NCBI GenBank assembly: GCA_034925905.1
Contig: JAYFRL010000002.1
Span: 19,730-83,729 of the forward strand
DNA length: 64,000 nt
Source of the DNA: JAYFRL01 sp034925905
GTDB taxonomy: Bacteria; Bacillota; Clostridia; Lachnospirales; Anaerotignaceae
Direction of reading: 5' to 3'
Below are positions 43,101 through 51,202 of this stretch, piece after piece. The position numbers and the translations under genes are program-made. Position 1 is the stretch's first letter, and every line of letters starts with the position of its first letter. Under the pieces are notes generated by a model. It ran no database searches. It had not been told where the DNA came from and saw only the letters and a program-made list of their open reading frames with translations.

Positions 43101-44472
43101 ATCCCTTGGCATTAAAGAAGGGAGCGCGGCTTTAAAGAAGGTTATGTTCACAAAGGGAATGAAAAAGGAATATACTATTCTTTGCCCGCAAATGTCACCG
43201 ATACATTTTGATATACTTAAAGAAGCCTTTTTATCCTCCGGCTATAATCTTAAGGTTATGCCGGCTATGGATAAAAATGCTATAGACACGGGGCTTAAAT
43301 ATGTTAACAACGATGCCTGCTATCCTGCTCTTATAGTAGTTGGCCAGATATTAAATGCGATAAATTCAGGGAAGTATGACTTAAACAGGGTCGCAGTGCT
43401 TATAAGCCAAACAGGCGGAGGCTGCCGTGCCACAAACTATATAGGCTTTATCCGCCGTGCGCTTAAAAACGCAAACCTTGAAAACATACCGGTTATTTCA
43501 TTAAGCGCACAGGGGCTTGAGAAAAACCCGGGCTTTAAAATAACGCCTTCCCTTTTGGACCGCGCCATGAAAGCTATTATATATGGAGACCTTTTCATGC
43601 GTGTGCTTTATAAGGTGCGCCCGTATGAAAAAAAGGCTGGCAGCGCAAACAGGCTGTATGAAATTTGGAACGAGCTTGCCAAACGCGATATAACAAAAGG
43701 CAACCACAGGTCTTTTGCGAAAAACATAAAACGTATAGTAGAAGAATTTGATACGCTTCCGCTTAAAGAGGGTGTTATAAAGCCTAAAGTCGGGGTTGTT
43801 GGAGAGATACTGGTTAAATACCATCCTACGGCAAACAACGATATAGTAGGTCTTCTGGAAAGCGAAGGCGCGGAGGCTGTGGTTCCTGATCTTATGGGGT
43901 TTATGCTTTATTCAAGCTATAACTGCATCTGGAAGCGTAGGTATCTTGGCGGAAGCCTTAAAATGGAAATGACAGGCAGAGCCTGCATAAAGATAATAGA
44001 AATGTATCAAAAGCCGCTAAAGGGAGCTCTTTTGGAAAGCAAAAGGTTTGATGCCCCGGAACCCATAGACGAGCTTGGCAAATATGCGGAACCCATAGTT
44101 TCGCTTTGCAACCAAACCGGCGAAGGTTGGTTTTTAACAGGCGAGATGATGGAGCTTATACATCAGGGCGTTAGAAACATAGTATGCACACAGCCTTTCG
44201 GCTGCCTTCCAAACCATGTTGTGGGCAAGGGAGTTATAAAAGAAATAAAAAGAAGCAGCCCTGGTTCAAACATAGTGGCGATAGACTATGACCCTGGAGC
44301 AAGCGAAGTAAACCAGCTTAACAGGATACGGCTCATGCTTGCGACTGCGGTTAAGAATCTTGAAACGGTGGATATTATCCCGGTTGAAAAAAATGAGAAA
44401 AAGGTGTATCCTAATGGTAAATTATATCCGGGGAAACAGATCAGTTTTAATTTTCAGAATTTCGAGGAATAA
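40135..44472 (+). CDS. Acyl-CoA dehydratase activase-related giant protein (BadF/BcrA x2 + DUF2229 + HgdB-like)
   Basis: 1445 residues. It holds two tandem ASKHA ATPase modules of the (R)-2-hydroxyacyl-CoA dehydratase activator type, at about 6-265 (LGIDIGSTTVKVVVID) and 322-595 (LGIDAGSTTSKIALIS). Both keep the Cys pair for the bridging 4Fe-4S cluster: CAGGTG with SRCGVFAK, and CSSGCG with SRCTVFMN. DUF2229 follows from about 640, then a dehydratase-subunit-like region to the end. Such fused proteins are widespread in Clostridia; ATP-driven electron transfer is assumed but the client enzyme is unknown. GGGAGGAGG precedes the ATG. A stand-alone gene. Confidence 0.9.
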   Translation: MDKHGSISLGIDIGSTTVKVVVIDENKNFIFSGYERHFSEIRETLKTLLTKASFSLDGVGFKAMITGSGGVSISDALNVPFIQEVVATARAIEVKAPQTDVAIELGGEDAKIIYFKNGLDQRMNGICAGGTGSFIDQMASLLKTDAEGLNELAKDYGVIYPIASRCGVFAKTDIQPLINEGVSRNDLAVSIFQAVVNQTIGGLACGKPIRGNVAFLGGPLHFLSELKKRFAETLNLTEKSAISPENSHLFAAYGTAIAAMDTEEILDTDELCRRIDACGTLKMEINRLSPLFENEEEYEAFKARHLREAVSKREFSTYEGNAYLGIDAGSTTSKIALISEDGELLYSYYSSNEGNPLKVVIKSLNELYSVMPKNVKIKNSCATGYGEGLIKEALAVDLGYVETVAHYKAAAFFKKDVDFILDIGGQDMKCIRIKNGVIDSVLLNEACSSGCGSFIETFAKSLNYGVEDFAKIALFAKKPVDLGSRCTVFMNSRVKQAQKEGAKVGDISAGLAYSVIKNALLKVIKISDPKKLGKNIVVQGGTFYNDAVLKSFEDISEREAIRPDIAGIMGAFGAAIIAKEEYEEGYESTLLSLYEMNSLKIDTSFVRCGRCENNCLLTVNNFSNGRKFITGNRCEKGMGGSRKKSNAPNLFEYKLKRLFDYEALDESKAPLGNIGIPRVLNMWEDYPFWFTFLTNIGFRVVLSPLSNKKIFELGMESIPSESVCYPAKLAHGHIMYLINHGVKNIFYPGVTHERREFSGSDNCFNCPIVASYNENIKNNIEELKTNDINFMNPFISFTNEKALINRLYEEFMGFGVTYESVKDAVLAGFEEWDAFKADMENEALKALKYIEENKITGIVLAGRPYHTDPEINHGIPEMINSFNIAVLSEDSVCHMRDIERPVMVRDQWTYHTRLYQAASFVKTREDLELIQLNSFGCGLDAVTTDEVSDILTSAGKIYTVLKIDEINNLGAARIRVRSLIAAISDRHKKSLGIKEGSAALKKVMFTKGMKKEYTILCPQMSPIHFDILKEAFLSSGYNLKVMPAMDKNAIDTGLKYVNNDACYPALIVVGQILNAINSGKYDLNRVAVLISQTGGGCRATNYIGFIRRALKNANLENIPVISLSAQGLEKNPGFKITPSLLDRAMKAIIYGDLFMRVLYKVRPYEKKAGSANRLYEIWNELAKRDITKGNHRSFAKNIKRIVEEFDTLPLKEGVIKPKVGVVGEILVKYHPTANNDIVGLLESEGAEAVVPDLMGFMLYSSYNCIWKRRYLGGSLKMEMTGRACIKIIEMYQKPLKGALLESKRFDAPEPIDELGKYAEPIVSLCNQTGEGWFLTGEMMELIHQGVRNIVCTQPFGCLPNHVVGKGVIKEIKRSSPGSNIVAIDYDPGASEVNQLNRIRLMLATAVKNLETVDIIPVEKNEKKVYPNGKLYPGKQISFNFQNFEE

Positions 44473-44480
44473 ATAAAAAA

Positions 44481-44515
44481 AAATCCACCGGGGAGAGGCT
44501 TTTCGGTGGATTTAA
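44481..44515. terminator. Bidirectional terminator between convergent genes
   Basis: AAATCCACCG (44481-44490) pairs with CGGTGGATTT (44504-44513); A-run before, T-run after. It ends the activase gene rightward and the small membrane gene leftward. Confidence 0.85.
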
Positions 44516-44532
44516 TTATATTAATGTATGGT

Positions 44533-44982
44533 TTAAAAGTTTCTGTCTTTATTTACCCAAAGGGAGAATTTTTCTTTTAAGGTTTTATTCTTTTTGTCTG
44601 CAAGGTTAACCCCTACTATGCCGATTATATACATTCCAGCAATTTCTGCTTTAACTGTCTTTTTTGGGGTAATAATGTTATATATGGATTTATCTGTTAT
44701 AAGGGTAACTATCTGCGGTCCGATTTTTGCCTTAATCATAGGGAGCTTTCTTATTTTTGCCGAACGCGGCAAGCTTTCAAAAACCGTTTTATTTAAATTT
44801 TGTGGGGTAGGGCGCTGGATTTTTTTATCTATAACAAACATAGACACAGTCATTTTGTTTTGTTTTACCATGTCTTGAACATGAACAAGCTTTTCGGTAT
44901 TCTTTCTGTTATAAATATAAAGCAGAGCAAGTATCCCAATCAAAGCAATAATTACTATAAGAATAATATCACTAGTTTGCAA
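44533..44982 (-). CDS. Hypothetical single-pass membrane protein
   Basis: 149 residues. A TTG start at 44982 is chosen because AAGGAGG stands 8 nt ahead; the longer frame (164 aa) starts with unrelated charged residues. One N-terminal helix (about 4-24, IILIVIIALIGILALLYIY) is followed by a basic soluble domain with beta-rich segments (GPQIVTLITDKSIYNII). I do not recognise the domain. Possibly an envelope protein, transcribed towards the activase gene. Confidence 0.65.
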   Translation of the reverse strand: MQTSDIILIVIIALIGILALLYIYNRKNTEKLVHVQDMVKQNKMTVSMFVIDKKIQRPTPQNLNKTVFESLPRSAKIRKLPMIKAKIGPQIVTLITDKSIYNIITPKKTVKAEIAGMYIIGIVGVNLADKKNKTLKEKFSLWVNKDRNF

Positions 44983-45093
44983 TGTGCTTTCCTCCTTATT
45001 AAAATCTCGTAATGTATATTTTAACATTTAATTTTGCTTAATGGAATAGTAATTTTCAAAATATATAAAATGTTTTTTAAACGGGTGAAAGAT

Positions 45094-46542
45094 ATGAATA
45101 CATTTGAAATCATCAGTTTAATATTTGTAGGAGTTTTTGCCATAAACACCTTTTTGGCTGCCGTTGTTGTATTTTTTGAGAGGAGGAATCCCTCAAGCAC
45201 ATGGGCATGGCTTTTGCTGCTCTTTTTTGTGCCGATATTGGGATTTTTAATATATTTCATATTTGGCAGGAATAAAAAAAGAGAGCGCGGGTTTAATGAA
45301 AAGGAATATGCGGATAGGGAAATATATTATGATTATATATTTAAAATAAAATGTTGCGAAGACAAGAAAAAGCTTTCAAAAATACTTACGGATCCAGAGC
45401 TTGAATATTTAAACGACCTTGTTAAGCTTCATCAAAACTCCGGGCATCACATAAGCGAAAACAATAAAATAGAGATATTAAATAACGGACGCGACAAATT
45501 TGCGAGTCTTTTTAATGATATAAACCTGGCTAAAGATTTTATATTTTTAGAGTATTATATAATAAGAAACGATAATCTGGGCAAAGAAATAATTTCCATG
45601 CTTGCCCAAAAAGCGCGGGAAGGCGTTTCGGTATGCCTTATATATGACGGAATGGGTTGTAGCCGTCTGCCTAAGGACTTTTTTAATGAGCTAATATTAG
45701 CCGGCGGGAAGGTTTCGGAATTTTATCCGAGGCTCCTTATAAGAATAAATTACAGGGATCACAGGAAGCTTTGCGTTATAGACGGAAAAACGGGATATGT
45801 GGGAGGATTCAATATAGGCAGCGAATATCTTGGGCTTGTAAAAAGATACGGCCCGTGGCGTGATACCCATATAAGGATAGAAGGCGAAGCAGTTGATGAT
45901 TTAACGCTTAGGTTTATTATGGATTGGAATTATGTTTCGACCGAAAAAATGCATATTATAAAGAGTTATTTTCCTGAAAAGGAAAAGGTTGGGGACGTTA
46001 AAACCCAGATAGTTTCAAGCGGACCGGATACAAAATGGGAAAACGTGAGAAACGGTTATTTCAAAATGATAACCGAGGCTGAAGACCATATATATATCAC
46101 AACCCCTTATTTTGTCCCTGACGACGGGATATTAAGCGCCCTTAAAGTTGCTGCTCTTTCGGGTATAGACGTAAGGATAATGATACCCGCAAATCCTGAT
46201 CATGTTTTCGTTTATTGGGCGAGCATGTCTTATCTGGGGGAGCTCATTAAAATGGGTGCAAGGTGCTATGAATATGAGGAAGGTTTTTTGCACAGCAAAA
46301 CAATTTTTATAGACAGCAAGGCTGTTTCTATTGGAACTGCCAATATGGATATAAGAAGCTTTGCTCTTAACTTTGAGATAAATGCTTTTATATATGATAG
46401 GCTTGAAGCCTTTAAATTTGAAATGGATTTTTTGGACGATTTAAACCGCGCTAAGGAAATAACCGTTGAAGAATATGAAAAACGGTCTTTTGTATTTAAG
46501 TTTAGAGAGGCGGTTTCAAGGCTGATTTCTCCTATACTTTAA
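45094..46542 (+). CDS. cls: Cardiolipin synthase
   Basis: 482 residues. Two N-terminal membrane helices with STWAWLLLLFFVPILGFLIY, then two phospholipase D motifs: HRKLCVIDGKTGYVGGFN and HSKTIFIDSKAVSIGTANMD. It joins two phosphatidylglycerols to cardiolipin in the membrane. MNTFEIISLI is taken as start; an upstream in-frame TTG at 45034 would add 20 residues without a good site. Confidence 0.94.
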   Translation: MNTFEIISLIFVGVFAINTFLAAVVVFFERRNPSSTWAWLLLLFFVPILGFLIYFIFGRNKKRERGFNEKEYADREIYYDYIFKIKCCEDKKKLSKILTDPELEYLNDLVKLHQNSGHHISENNKIEILNNGRDKFASLFNDINLAKDFIFLEYYIIRNDNLGKEIISMLAQKAREGVSVCLIYDGMGCSRLPKDFFNELILAGGKVSEFYPRLLIRINYRDHRKLCVIDGKTGYVGGFNIGSEYLGLVKRYGPWRDTHIRIEGEAVDDLTLRFIMDWNYVSTEKMHIIKSYFPEKEKVGDVKTQIVSSGPDTKWENVRNGYFKMITEAEDHIYITTPYFVPDDGILSALKVAALSGIDVRIMIPANPDHVFVYWASMSYLGELIKMGARCYEYEEGFLHSKTIFIDSKAVSIGTANMDIRSFALNFEINAFIYDRLEAFKFEMDFLDDLNRAKEITVEEYEKRSFVFKFREAVSRLISPIL

Positions 46543-46632
46543 GAGAGAATGAGTTGAATTTATTGAAAATAACGTGTATAATAATTTTTAATGTCAAAAT
46601 ATATTTTTTACAAATGAAGGGAAGCTGTTTTC

Positions 46633-48084
46633 ATGAATTATAACAATATATCGCTGCTGACGGATTTTTACGAGCTTACAATGATGCAGGGCTATCATGC
46701 TACGGGTCTTTGCAAAAAGAAGGTGGTTTTTGACCTTTTTTACAGGACAAACCCTAGCGGTAACGGCTTTTCAATAGCTGCGGGTCTTGAACAGGCTATT
46801 GAATACATTAAAAATCTCAGGTTTGAAGAAGACGATATAGAATATTTAAGAGGTTTGAATGTTTTTACGGAGGATTTTTTGGGTTATCTTAAAAACTTTA
46901 AGTTTACGGGAGATATACATGCCATTCCCGAGGGTACGGTTGTTTTTCCTTTTGAACCGCTTATGCGTGTAACTGCTCCCATAATGGAAGCTCAGCTTGT
47001 TGAAACGGCGCTTTTAACGATAATAAACCATCAAAGCCTTATTGCGACAAAGGCTTTCCGCGTTGTTTGGGCAGCAGACGGAGACCCTATAATGGAATTC
47101 GGTCTTAGGCGCGCCCAAGGCCCAGATGCCGGAGTTTACGGTGCAAGGGCGGCTGTTATAGCCGGCTGCATCGGGACAAGCAATGTTCTTTGCGGTAAAA
47201 TGTTTGATATCCCGGTTAAAGGTACCCATGCGCATAGCTGGGTTATGAGTTTTCCTTCGGAGATAGAGGCCTTCAGGGAATACGCAAGGCTTTTCCCGGA
47301 TGCCTGCATACTTCTTGTTGATACTTACAATACCCTTGAATCAGGCGTCCCAAATGCCATAAAGGTATTTAACGAATTTAAAGCAAAAGGAATTAAGCTT
47401 AAAAACTACGGTATAAGGTTGGATAGCGGAGACCTGGCATATCTTTCAAAGAAAGCAAGGGGAATGCTTGATGAAGCTGGATTTGCAGATGCGCTTATAA
47501 GCGCTTCCAGCGATTTGGATGAAACCCTTATAACAAGCCTTAAGCTTCAGGGCGCTAAAATAAGCCTTTGGGGTGTGGGCACAAAGCTTATAACCTCAGA
47601 CGATTGCCCTGCTTTCGGCGGCGTATATAAGCTTGCGGCGGAAAGCGATGAAGAAGGGAATTTTATACCAAAAATAAAAATTTCAAATAACCCTACAAAA
47701 ATAACAAACCCGGGGGTTAAAAAAATATTCAGGATATATGATAGCGCAACAGGCAAAATAAAAGCAGACCTTATAGTTTTGGATGACGAAATGATAGACG
47801 AAACAAAGGCGCTGATTCTTTTTGACCACGATGCGTTATGGAAAAAAATGCGTCTTGAACCGGGTACATATAAAGTTAGAGAGCTTATGGTTCCTGTTTT
47901 TAAAAACGGCGAATGTATTTATGAAATACCGAATATCGGCGAAATACGGGAATATTGCAAAAAAGAAACGGACACATTATGGGATGAAAATAAAAGGCTT
48001 AATAATCCCCATCCTGTACCCGTTGATCTTTCGGAAAAGCTTTTTTCTTTAAAGCAAAAAATGATAGAAGAATTAAGTATGTAA
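46633..48084 (+). CDS. pncB: Nicotinate phosphoribosyltransferase
   Basis: 483 residues. LLTDFYELTMMQGY at the start, EFGLRRAQGPDAG (substrate and PRPP site), GTHAHSWVMSF (phosphohistidine loop) and GIRLDSGDLAYLSKKAR. It converts nicotinate to NaMN in NAD salvage. AGGGAAG precedes the ATG. The NAD kinase gene at 61322 uses the product pathway but is not linked. Confidence 0.95.
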   Translation: MNYNNISLLTDFYELTMMQGYHATGLCKKKVVFDLFYRTNPSGNGFSIAAGLEQAIEYIKNLRFEEDDIEYLRGLNVFTEDFLGYLKNFKFTGDIHAIPEGTVVFPFEPLMRVTAPIMEAQLVETALLTIINHQSLIATKAFRVVWAADGDPIMEFGLRRAQGPDAGVYGARAAVIAGCIGTSNVLCGKMFDIPVKGTHAHSWVMSFPSEIEAFREYARLFPDACILLVDTYNTLESGVPNAIKVFNEFKAKGIKLKNYGIRLDSGDLAYLSKKARGMLDEAGFADALISASSDLDETLITSLKLQGAKISLWGVGTKLITSDDCPAFGGVYKLAAESDEEGNFIPKIKISNNPTKITNPGVKKIFRIYDSATGKIKADLIVLDDEMIDETKALILFDHDALWKKMRLEPGTYKVRELMVPVFKNGECIYEIPNIGEIREYCKKETDTLWDENKRLNNPHPVPVDLSEKLFSLKQKMIEELSM

Positions 48085-48088
48085 GCCA

Positions 48089-48122
48089 ACAGGGTGCAGG
48101 TTTTCTGTACCCTGTTTTTATT
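48089..48122 (+). terminator. Terminator after pncB
   Basis: ACAGGGTGCAG (48089 on) pairs with CTGTACCCTGT (48105-48115) followed by a T-run. It may also serve the convergent lipoprotein gene. Confidence 0.75.
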
Positions 48123-48127
48123 TTGGC

Positions 48128-48460
48128 TTAGAGTGTACCGTCGTTTACGTTGAGATCGGAACCGTTTGTCATATAGCCGTTATAATAATTATAACCGTTT
48201 GTTCCATAAGCATTTGTTCCATTTCCATAGTTGTTATAGTATCCGCCTTCTCCGCCGTAGCCGTTTCCATAGTTCATGCCATTCCCGTAACCATAGTAGT
48301 CGTAGTAGCCTTCATAGATACCGTCATTGTTTACATCTGAATAATAACCGTCGTATCCGTTAAGGCCTCCGCCTAAGCTGTTGGTTGTTCCGGAAGTACA
48401 GCCTGCCGCACCGAATGTGAAGAGCAAGGCGGCGACAATAGCAATTGCTTTGATTTTCAT
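48128..48460 (-). CDS. Tyr/Gly/Asn-rich small lipoprotein
   Basis: 110 residues. A lipoprotein signal ends in GAAGC (Cys21), GGGAGG stands ahead of the ATG. The mature part is about one third Gly and one fifth Tyr with many Asn, in short repeats of YGNG, YYNNYGN and NGYN. One DVNNDGIYEG segment fits an EF-hand or dockerin-like calcium loop. Low complexity of this type suggests a surface or spore-coat structural role, tyrosine cross-linking or metal binding. No known family was recognised. Confidence 0.75.
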   Translation of the reverse strand: MKIKAIAIVAALLFTFGAAGCTSGTTNSLGGGLNGYDGYYSDVNNDGIYEGYYDYYGYGNGMNYGNGYGGEGGYYNNYGNGTNAYGTNGYNYYNGYMTNGSDLNVNDGTL

Positions 48461-48675
48461 GACTTAACCTCCCGCTTGATGCCAGATAATATCTGCGGCG
48501 TTTTTAATATCACCGCAATAATATTTTTAGTAATATTATTTATATAATACTTATTTTAATCTGGTTTAAATGGGCAAATATGAGAAGCTGCATATTTTTG
48601 ATATTGCTTCAAGGATTTAAAACCTGTAAAATATTAGTATAAAAATTTAAACAAAAGCTGGAGACTATAAAAAAA

Positions 48676-49419
48676 ATGGGCATATTAAAGCTTAGAGGCA
48701 TTGTTATAAAAGAGGAAAATTCTGGGGAATCAGGTAAAAAAATAACTATACTCGCGAAGGATGAGGGTAAACTTTTGCTTTCGGCAAGAGGAGCGAAAAA
48801 CGCTAAAAGTAAATTTATGGCTTCTTCACAGCTTTTTGTATACAGCGATTTTGTGGTTTTTGAAGGCAAAGGCTTTCTTTCTGTAACCCAAAGCGAAGTT
48901 ATAGAAAGCTTTTATCCTTTAAGAGAGAACATAGAGAGCTTATACGCAGCAGCCTATTTTGCAGATATTATAGAAAAAACAACGCTGCTCGGAATGGAAG
49001 CAAATGATGTGCTTAAGCTTTTGCTTAAAAGCCTTGTAATACTTTCAAAGCCAGAATCCTCCGTATTTTTCGTTTATGTTGTTTTTAAGCTTAAATATCT
49101 TTGTCTTTTAGGTTTTATGCCCGATATTTTTGAATGTAAAAAATGCAAAAAAGCTTTATCTGATATATATTTTGACGCTGACGGAGGTTTTTTATGTGAA
49201 AACTGCGGAAGTGAAAAAAAAGTTTCAAAGGCAGCCTTGTCAGCTCTTTCCTATATATTTTCTGCGGATATAAAAAACTTATATTCTTTTAAAGCTCCAG
49301 AAGAAATTGTGGTTGAACTTGAAGAAATTTCCTGTATACTGTATTTAATATATGTGGATGAAAAAGTAAAATCAGAAGAATTTTTAAGAGAGCTTTTAGG
49401 CATCAGAAGTAAAACTTAA
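48676..49419 (+). CDS. recO: DNA repair protein RecO
   Basis: 247 residues. N-terminal OB fold (LKLRGIVIKEENSGESGKKI), helical C-terminal domain with a four-Cys zinc site (CKKCKKAL and CENCGS). RecO helps RecA onto single-stranded DNA with RecR. The first start ATG is used; no strong ribosome site is visible, which is a small doubt on the N-terminus. Confidence 0.92.
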   Translation: MGILKLRGIVIKEENSGESGKKITILAKDEGKLLLSARGAKNAKSKFMASSQLFVYSDFVVFEGKGFLSVTQSEVIESFYPLRENIESLYAAAYFADIIEKTTLLGMEANDVLKLLLKSLVILSKPESSVFFVYVVFKLKYLCLLGFMPDIFECKKCKKALSDIYFDADGGFLCENCGSEKKVSKAALSALSYIFSADIKNLYSFKAPEEIVVELEEISCILYLIYVDEKVKSEEFLRELLGIRSKT

Positions 49420-49423
49420 GCTA

Positions 49424-49574
49424 TTGACAATAATTGGTGTATTTGCTAAATTGATTTTATGACGTGCTTGTATCCGTTGAATTTATGGATTTTTAAGCCT
49501 TTCAGTCCGGAATGTATGGAAGAAGGGGCTTTTATTATACAATTTTTGCTATTTTTAAGGAGGATAATTATATA
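49424..49574 (+). promoter_or_regulatory. glyS promoter and leader
   Basis: TTGACA (49424-49429), 17 nt, TAAATT (49447-49452), then a leader of about 115 nt. It has ATCC/GGAT and AAGCC/GGCTT inverted pairs, the latter followed by TTTTATTATA, so an attenuator is possible. The T-box consensus AGGGTGG is absent. Confidence 0.5.
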
Positions 49575-50963
49575 ATGGAAAAAACTATGGAAAAGGTTGT
49601 TGCCCTTGCAAAGAACAGAGGGTTTATTTATCCCGGCTCAGATATATACGGAGGCCTTGCAAACACATGGGATTATGGACCTTTAGGGGTTGAGTTTAAA
49701 AACAATGTTAAAAAGGCATGGTGGGAAAAGTTTGTTCAAGAAAGCCCTTATAATGTTGGAGTAGACTGTGCAATTCTTATGAATCCCCAGGTTTGGGTGG
49801 CATCAGGCCATGTAGGTGGTTTTTCCGATCCTCTTATGGATTGCCGGGATTGTAAAGAGCGTTTCCGTGCGGATAAGCTTATAGAGGACTATATGCATAA
49901 CACGGACGGAATTTCAGAGGAACCTGTTGATGGCTGGCCAAACGAAAGAATGAAAGAATATATAGCCGAGCATAAAATAGGCTGTCCTAGCTGCGGGGGA
50001 ACAAATTTCACGGATATAAGGCAGTTTAACCTTATGTTTAGAACCTTTCAGGGAGTTACCGAGGACGCCAAAAATATGATATACCTCCGTCCGGAGACGG
50101 CCCAGGGAATTTTTGTAAATTTTAAGAATGTTCAAAGAACGTCAAGGAGAAAAATCCCATTTGGCATAGCCCAGATAGGCAAGAGCTTCAGGAACGAAAT
50201 AACTCCCGGAAACTTTACTTTCAGAACAAGGGAATTTGAACAAATGGAGCTGGAGTTTTTCTGCAAGCCCGGCTCAGACCTCGAATGGTTTAACTATTGG
50301 AAGGATTTCTGCGTAAACTGGCTTAAAACTCTTGGGCTTAAAACGGAAAATACAAGGATAAGAGACCATAAAAAAGAAGAGCTTTCACATTACAGCAAAG
50401 CAACGAGCGATATAGAGTTTCTTTTCCCGTTTGGCTGGGGCGAGCTTTGGGGCATAGCTGACAGGACGGATTTTGACCTTACCCAGCATCAAAATACTTC
50501 CGGTGAAGATTTGTCTTATTTTGACCAGGTTGACAATGAAAAATATATACCTTATTGTGTCGAGCCTTCTCTTGGCGCGGACAGGGTAACCCTTGCGTTC
50601 CTTTGCGATGCGTATGACGAAGAAGAGATTGCCGAAGGAGACGTAAGAACAGTTTTGCGCTTCCATCCGGCGCTTGCCCCTGTTAAAGCGGCCATTTTTC
50701 CTCTTTCCAAGAAGCTTTCGGATTCTGCGGAAGAAGTTTACCATATGCTTATTAAAGAGTTTAATTGCGAGTTTGACGATTCCGGTAGTATAGGCAAGCG
50801 CTACAGGAGACAGGATGAAATAGGCACTCCGTATTGCATAACTTTTGATTTTGATTCGCTTGAGGACAAAACCGTAACTGTTAGAGACAGGGATTCTATG
50901 GAGCAGGAAAGAATAAAAATAGAAGATCTAGTTAAATATTTAAAGGACAAAATGGAATTTTAA
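49575..50963 (+). CDS. glyQS: Glycyl-tRNA synthetase (alpha2 type)
   Basis: 462 residues. YPGSDIYGGLANTWDYGPLG at the start, motif 2 region IAQIGKSFRNEITPGNFTFR, motif 3 GADRVTLAFL and an anticodon-binding C-terminal domain. A zinc-like CPSCGG and DCRDCKE lie in the insertion. The ATG at 49575 has AAGGAGG 11 nt ahead; the longer frame begins in the leader. Confidence 0.96.
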   Translation: MEKTMEKVVALAKNRGFIYPGSDIYGGLANTWDYGPLGVEFKNNVKKAWWEKFVQESPYNVGVDCAILMNPQVWVASGHVGGFSDPLMDCRDCKERFRADKLIEDYMHNTDGISEEPVDGWPNERMKEYIAEHKIGCPSCGGTNFTDIRQFNLMFRTFQGVTEDAKNMIYLRPETAQGIFVNFKNVQRTSRRKIPFGIAQIGKSFRNEITPGNFTFRTREFEQMELEFFCKPGSDLEWFNYWKDFCVNWLKTLGLKTENTRIRDHKKEELSHYSKATSDIEFLFPFGWGELWGIADRTDFDLTQHQNTSGEDLSYFDQVDNEKYIPYCVEPSLGADRVTLAFLCDAYDEEEIAEGDVRTVLRFHPALAPVKAAIFPLSKKLSDSAEEVYHMLIKEFNCEFDDSGSIGKRYRRQDEIGTPYCITFDFDSLEDKTVTVRDRDSMEQERIKIEDLVKYLKDKMEF

Positions 50964-51122
50964 TTGGTAATTTTGCACATAGAAATTCTTAGATTTTTGT
51001 ATATATCCTTTAAAAATACACTTAAAATACAAAAAAAATACAAATTAAACCCATTTATCATTTAAGCTTACCATGTCTGTATTCTGTATTTAGTATGTCG
51101 TTTTTCTAGGGCTAACAGGCTA

Positions 51123-51151
51123 TTGAGAGAAGTGTAAAACAGTAGTATATT
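51123..51151 (+). promoter_or_regulatory. ppdK promoter
   Basis: TTGAGA (51123-51128), 17 nt, TATATT (51146-51151), followed by a 45-nt leader to AGGAGG and the ATG. Confidence 0.55.
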
Positions 51152-51202
51152 ATTAATGTATGATTTGATTATAAAACTTTTAAAAATACAGGAGGTTTAT
51201 TA

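Noticed and set aside
30380..48084. tRNA or rRNA genes
   Set aside because: I looked for CCA ends and TTCGA-type T-loops in the intergenic spaces and saw none; no rRNA-like sequence was noticed anywhere.
49424..49574. T-box riboswitch before glycyl-tRNA synthetase
   Set aside because: The leader is short and lacks the T-box consensus AGGGTGG and a specifier loop pattern.
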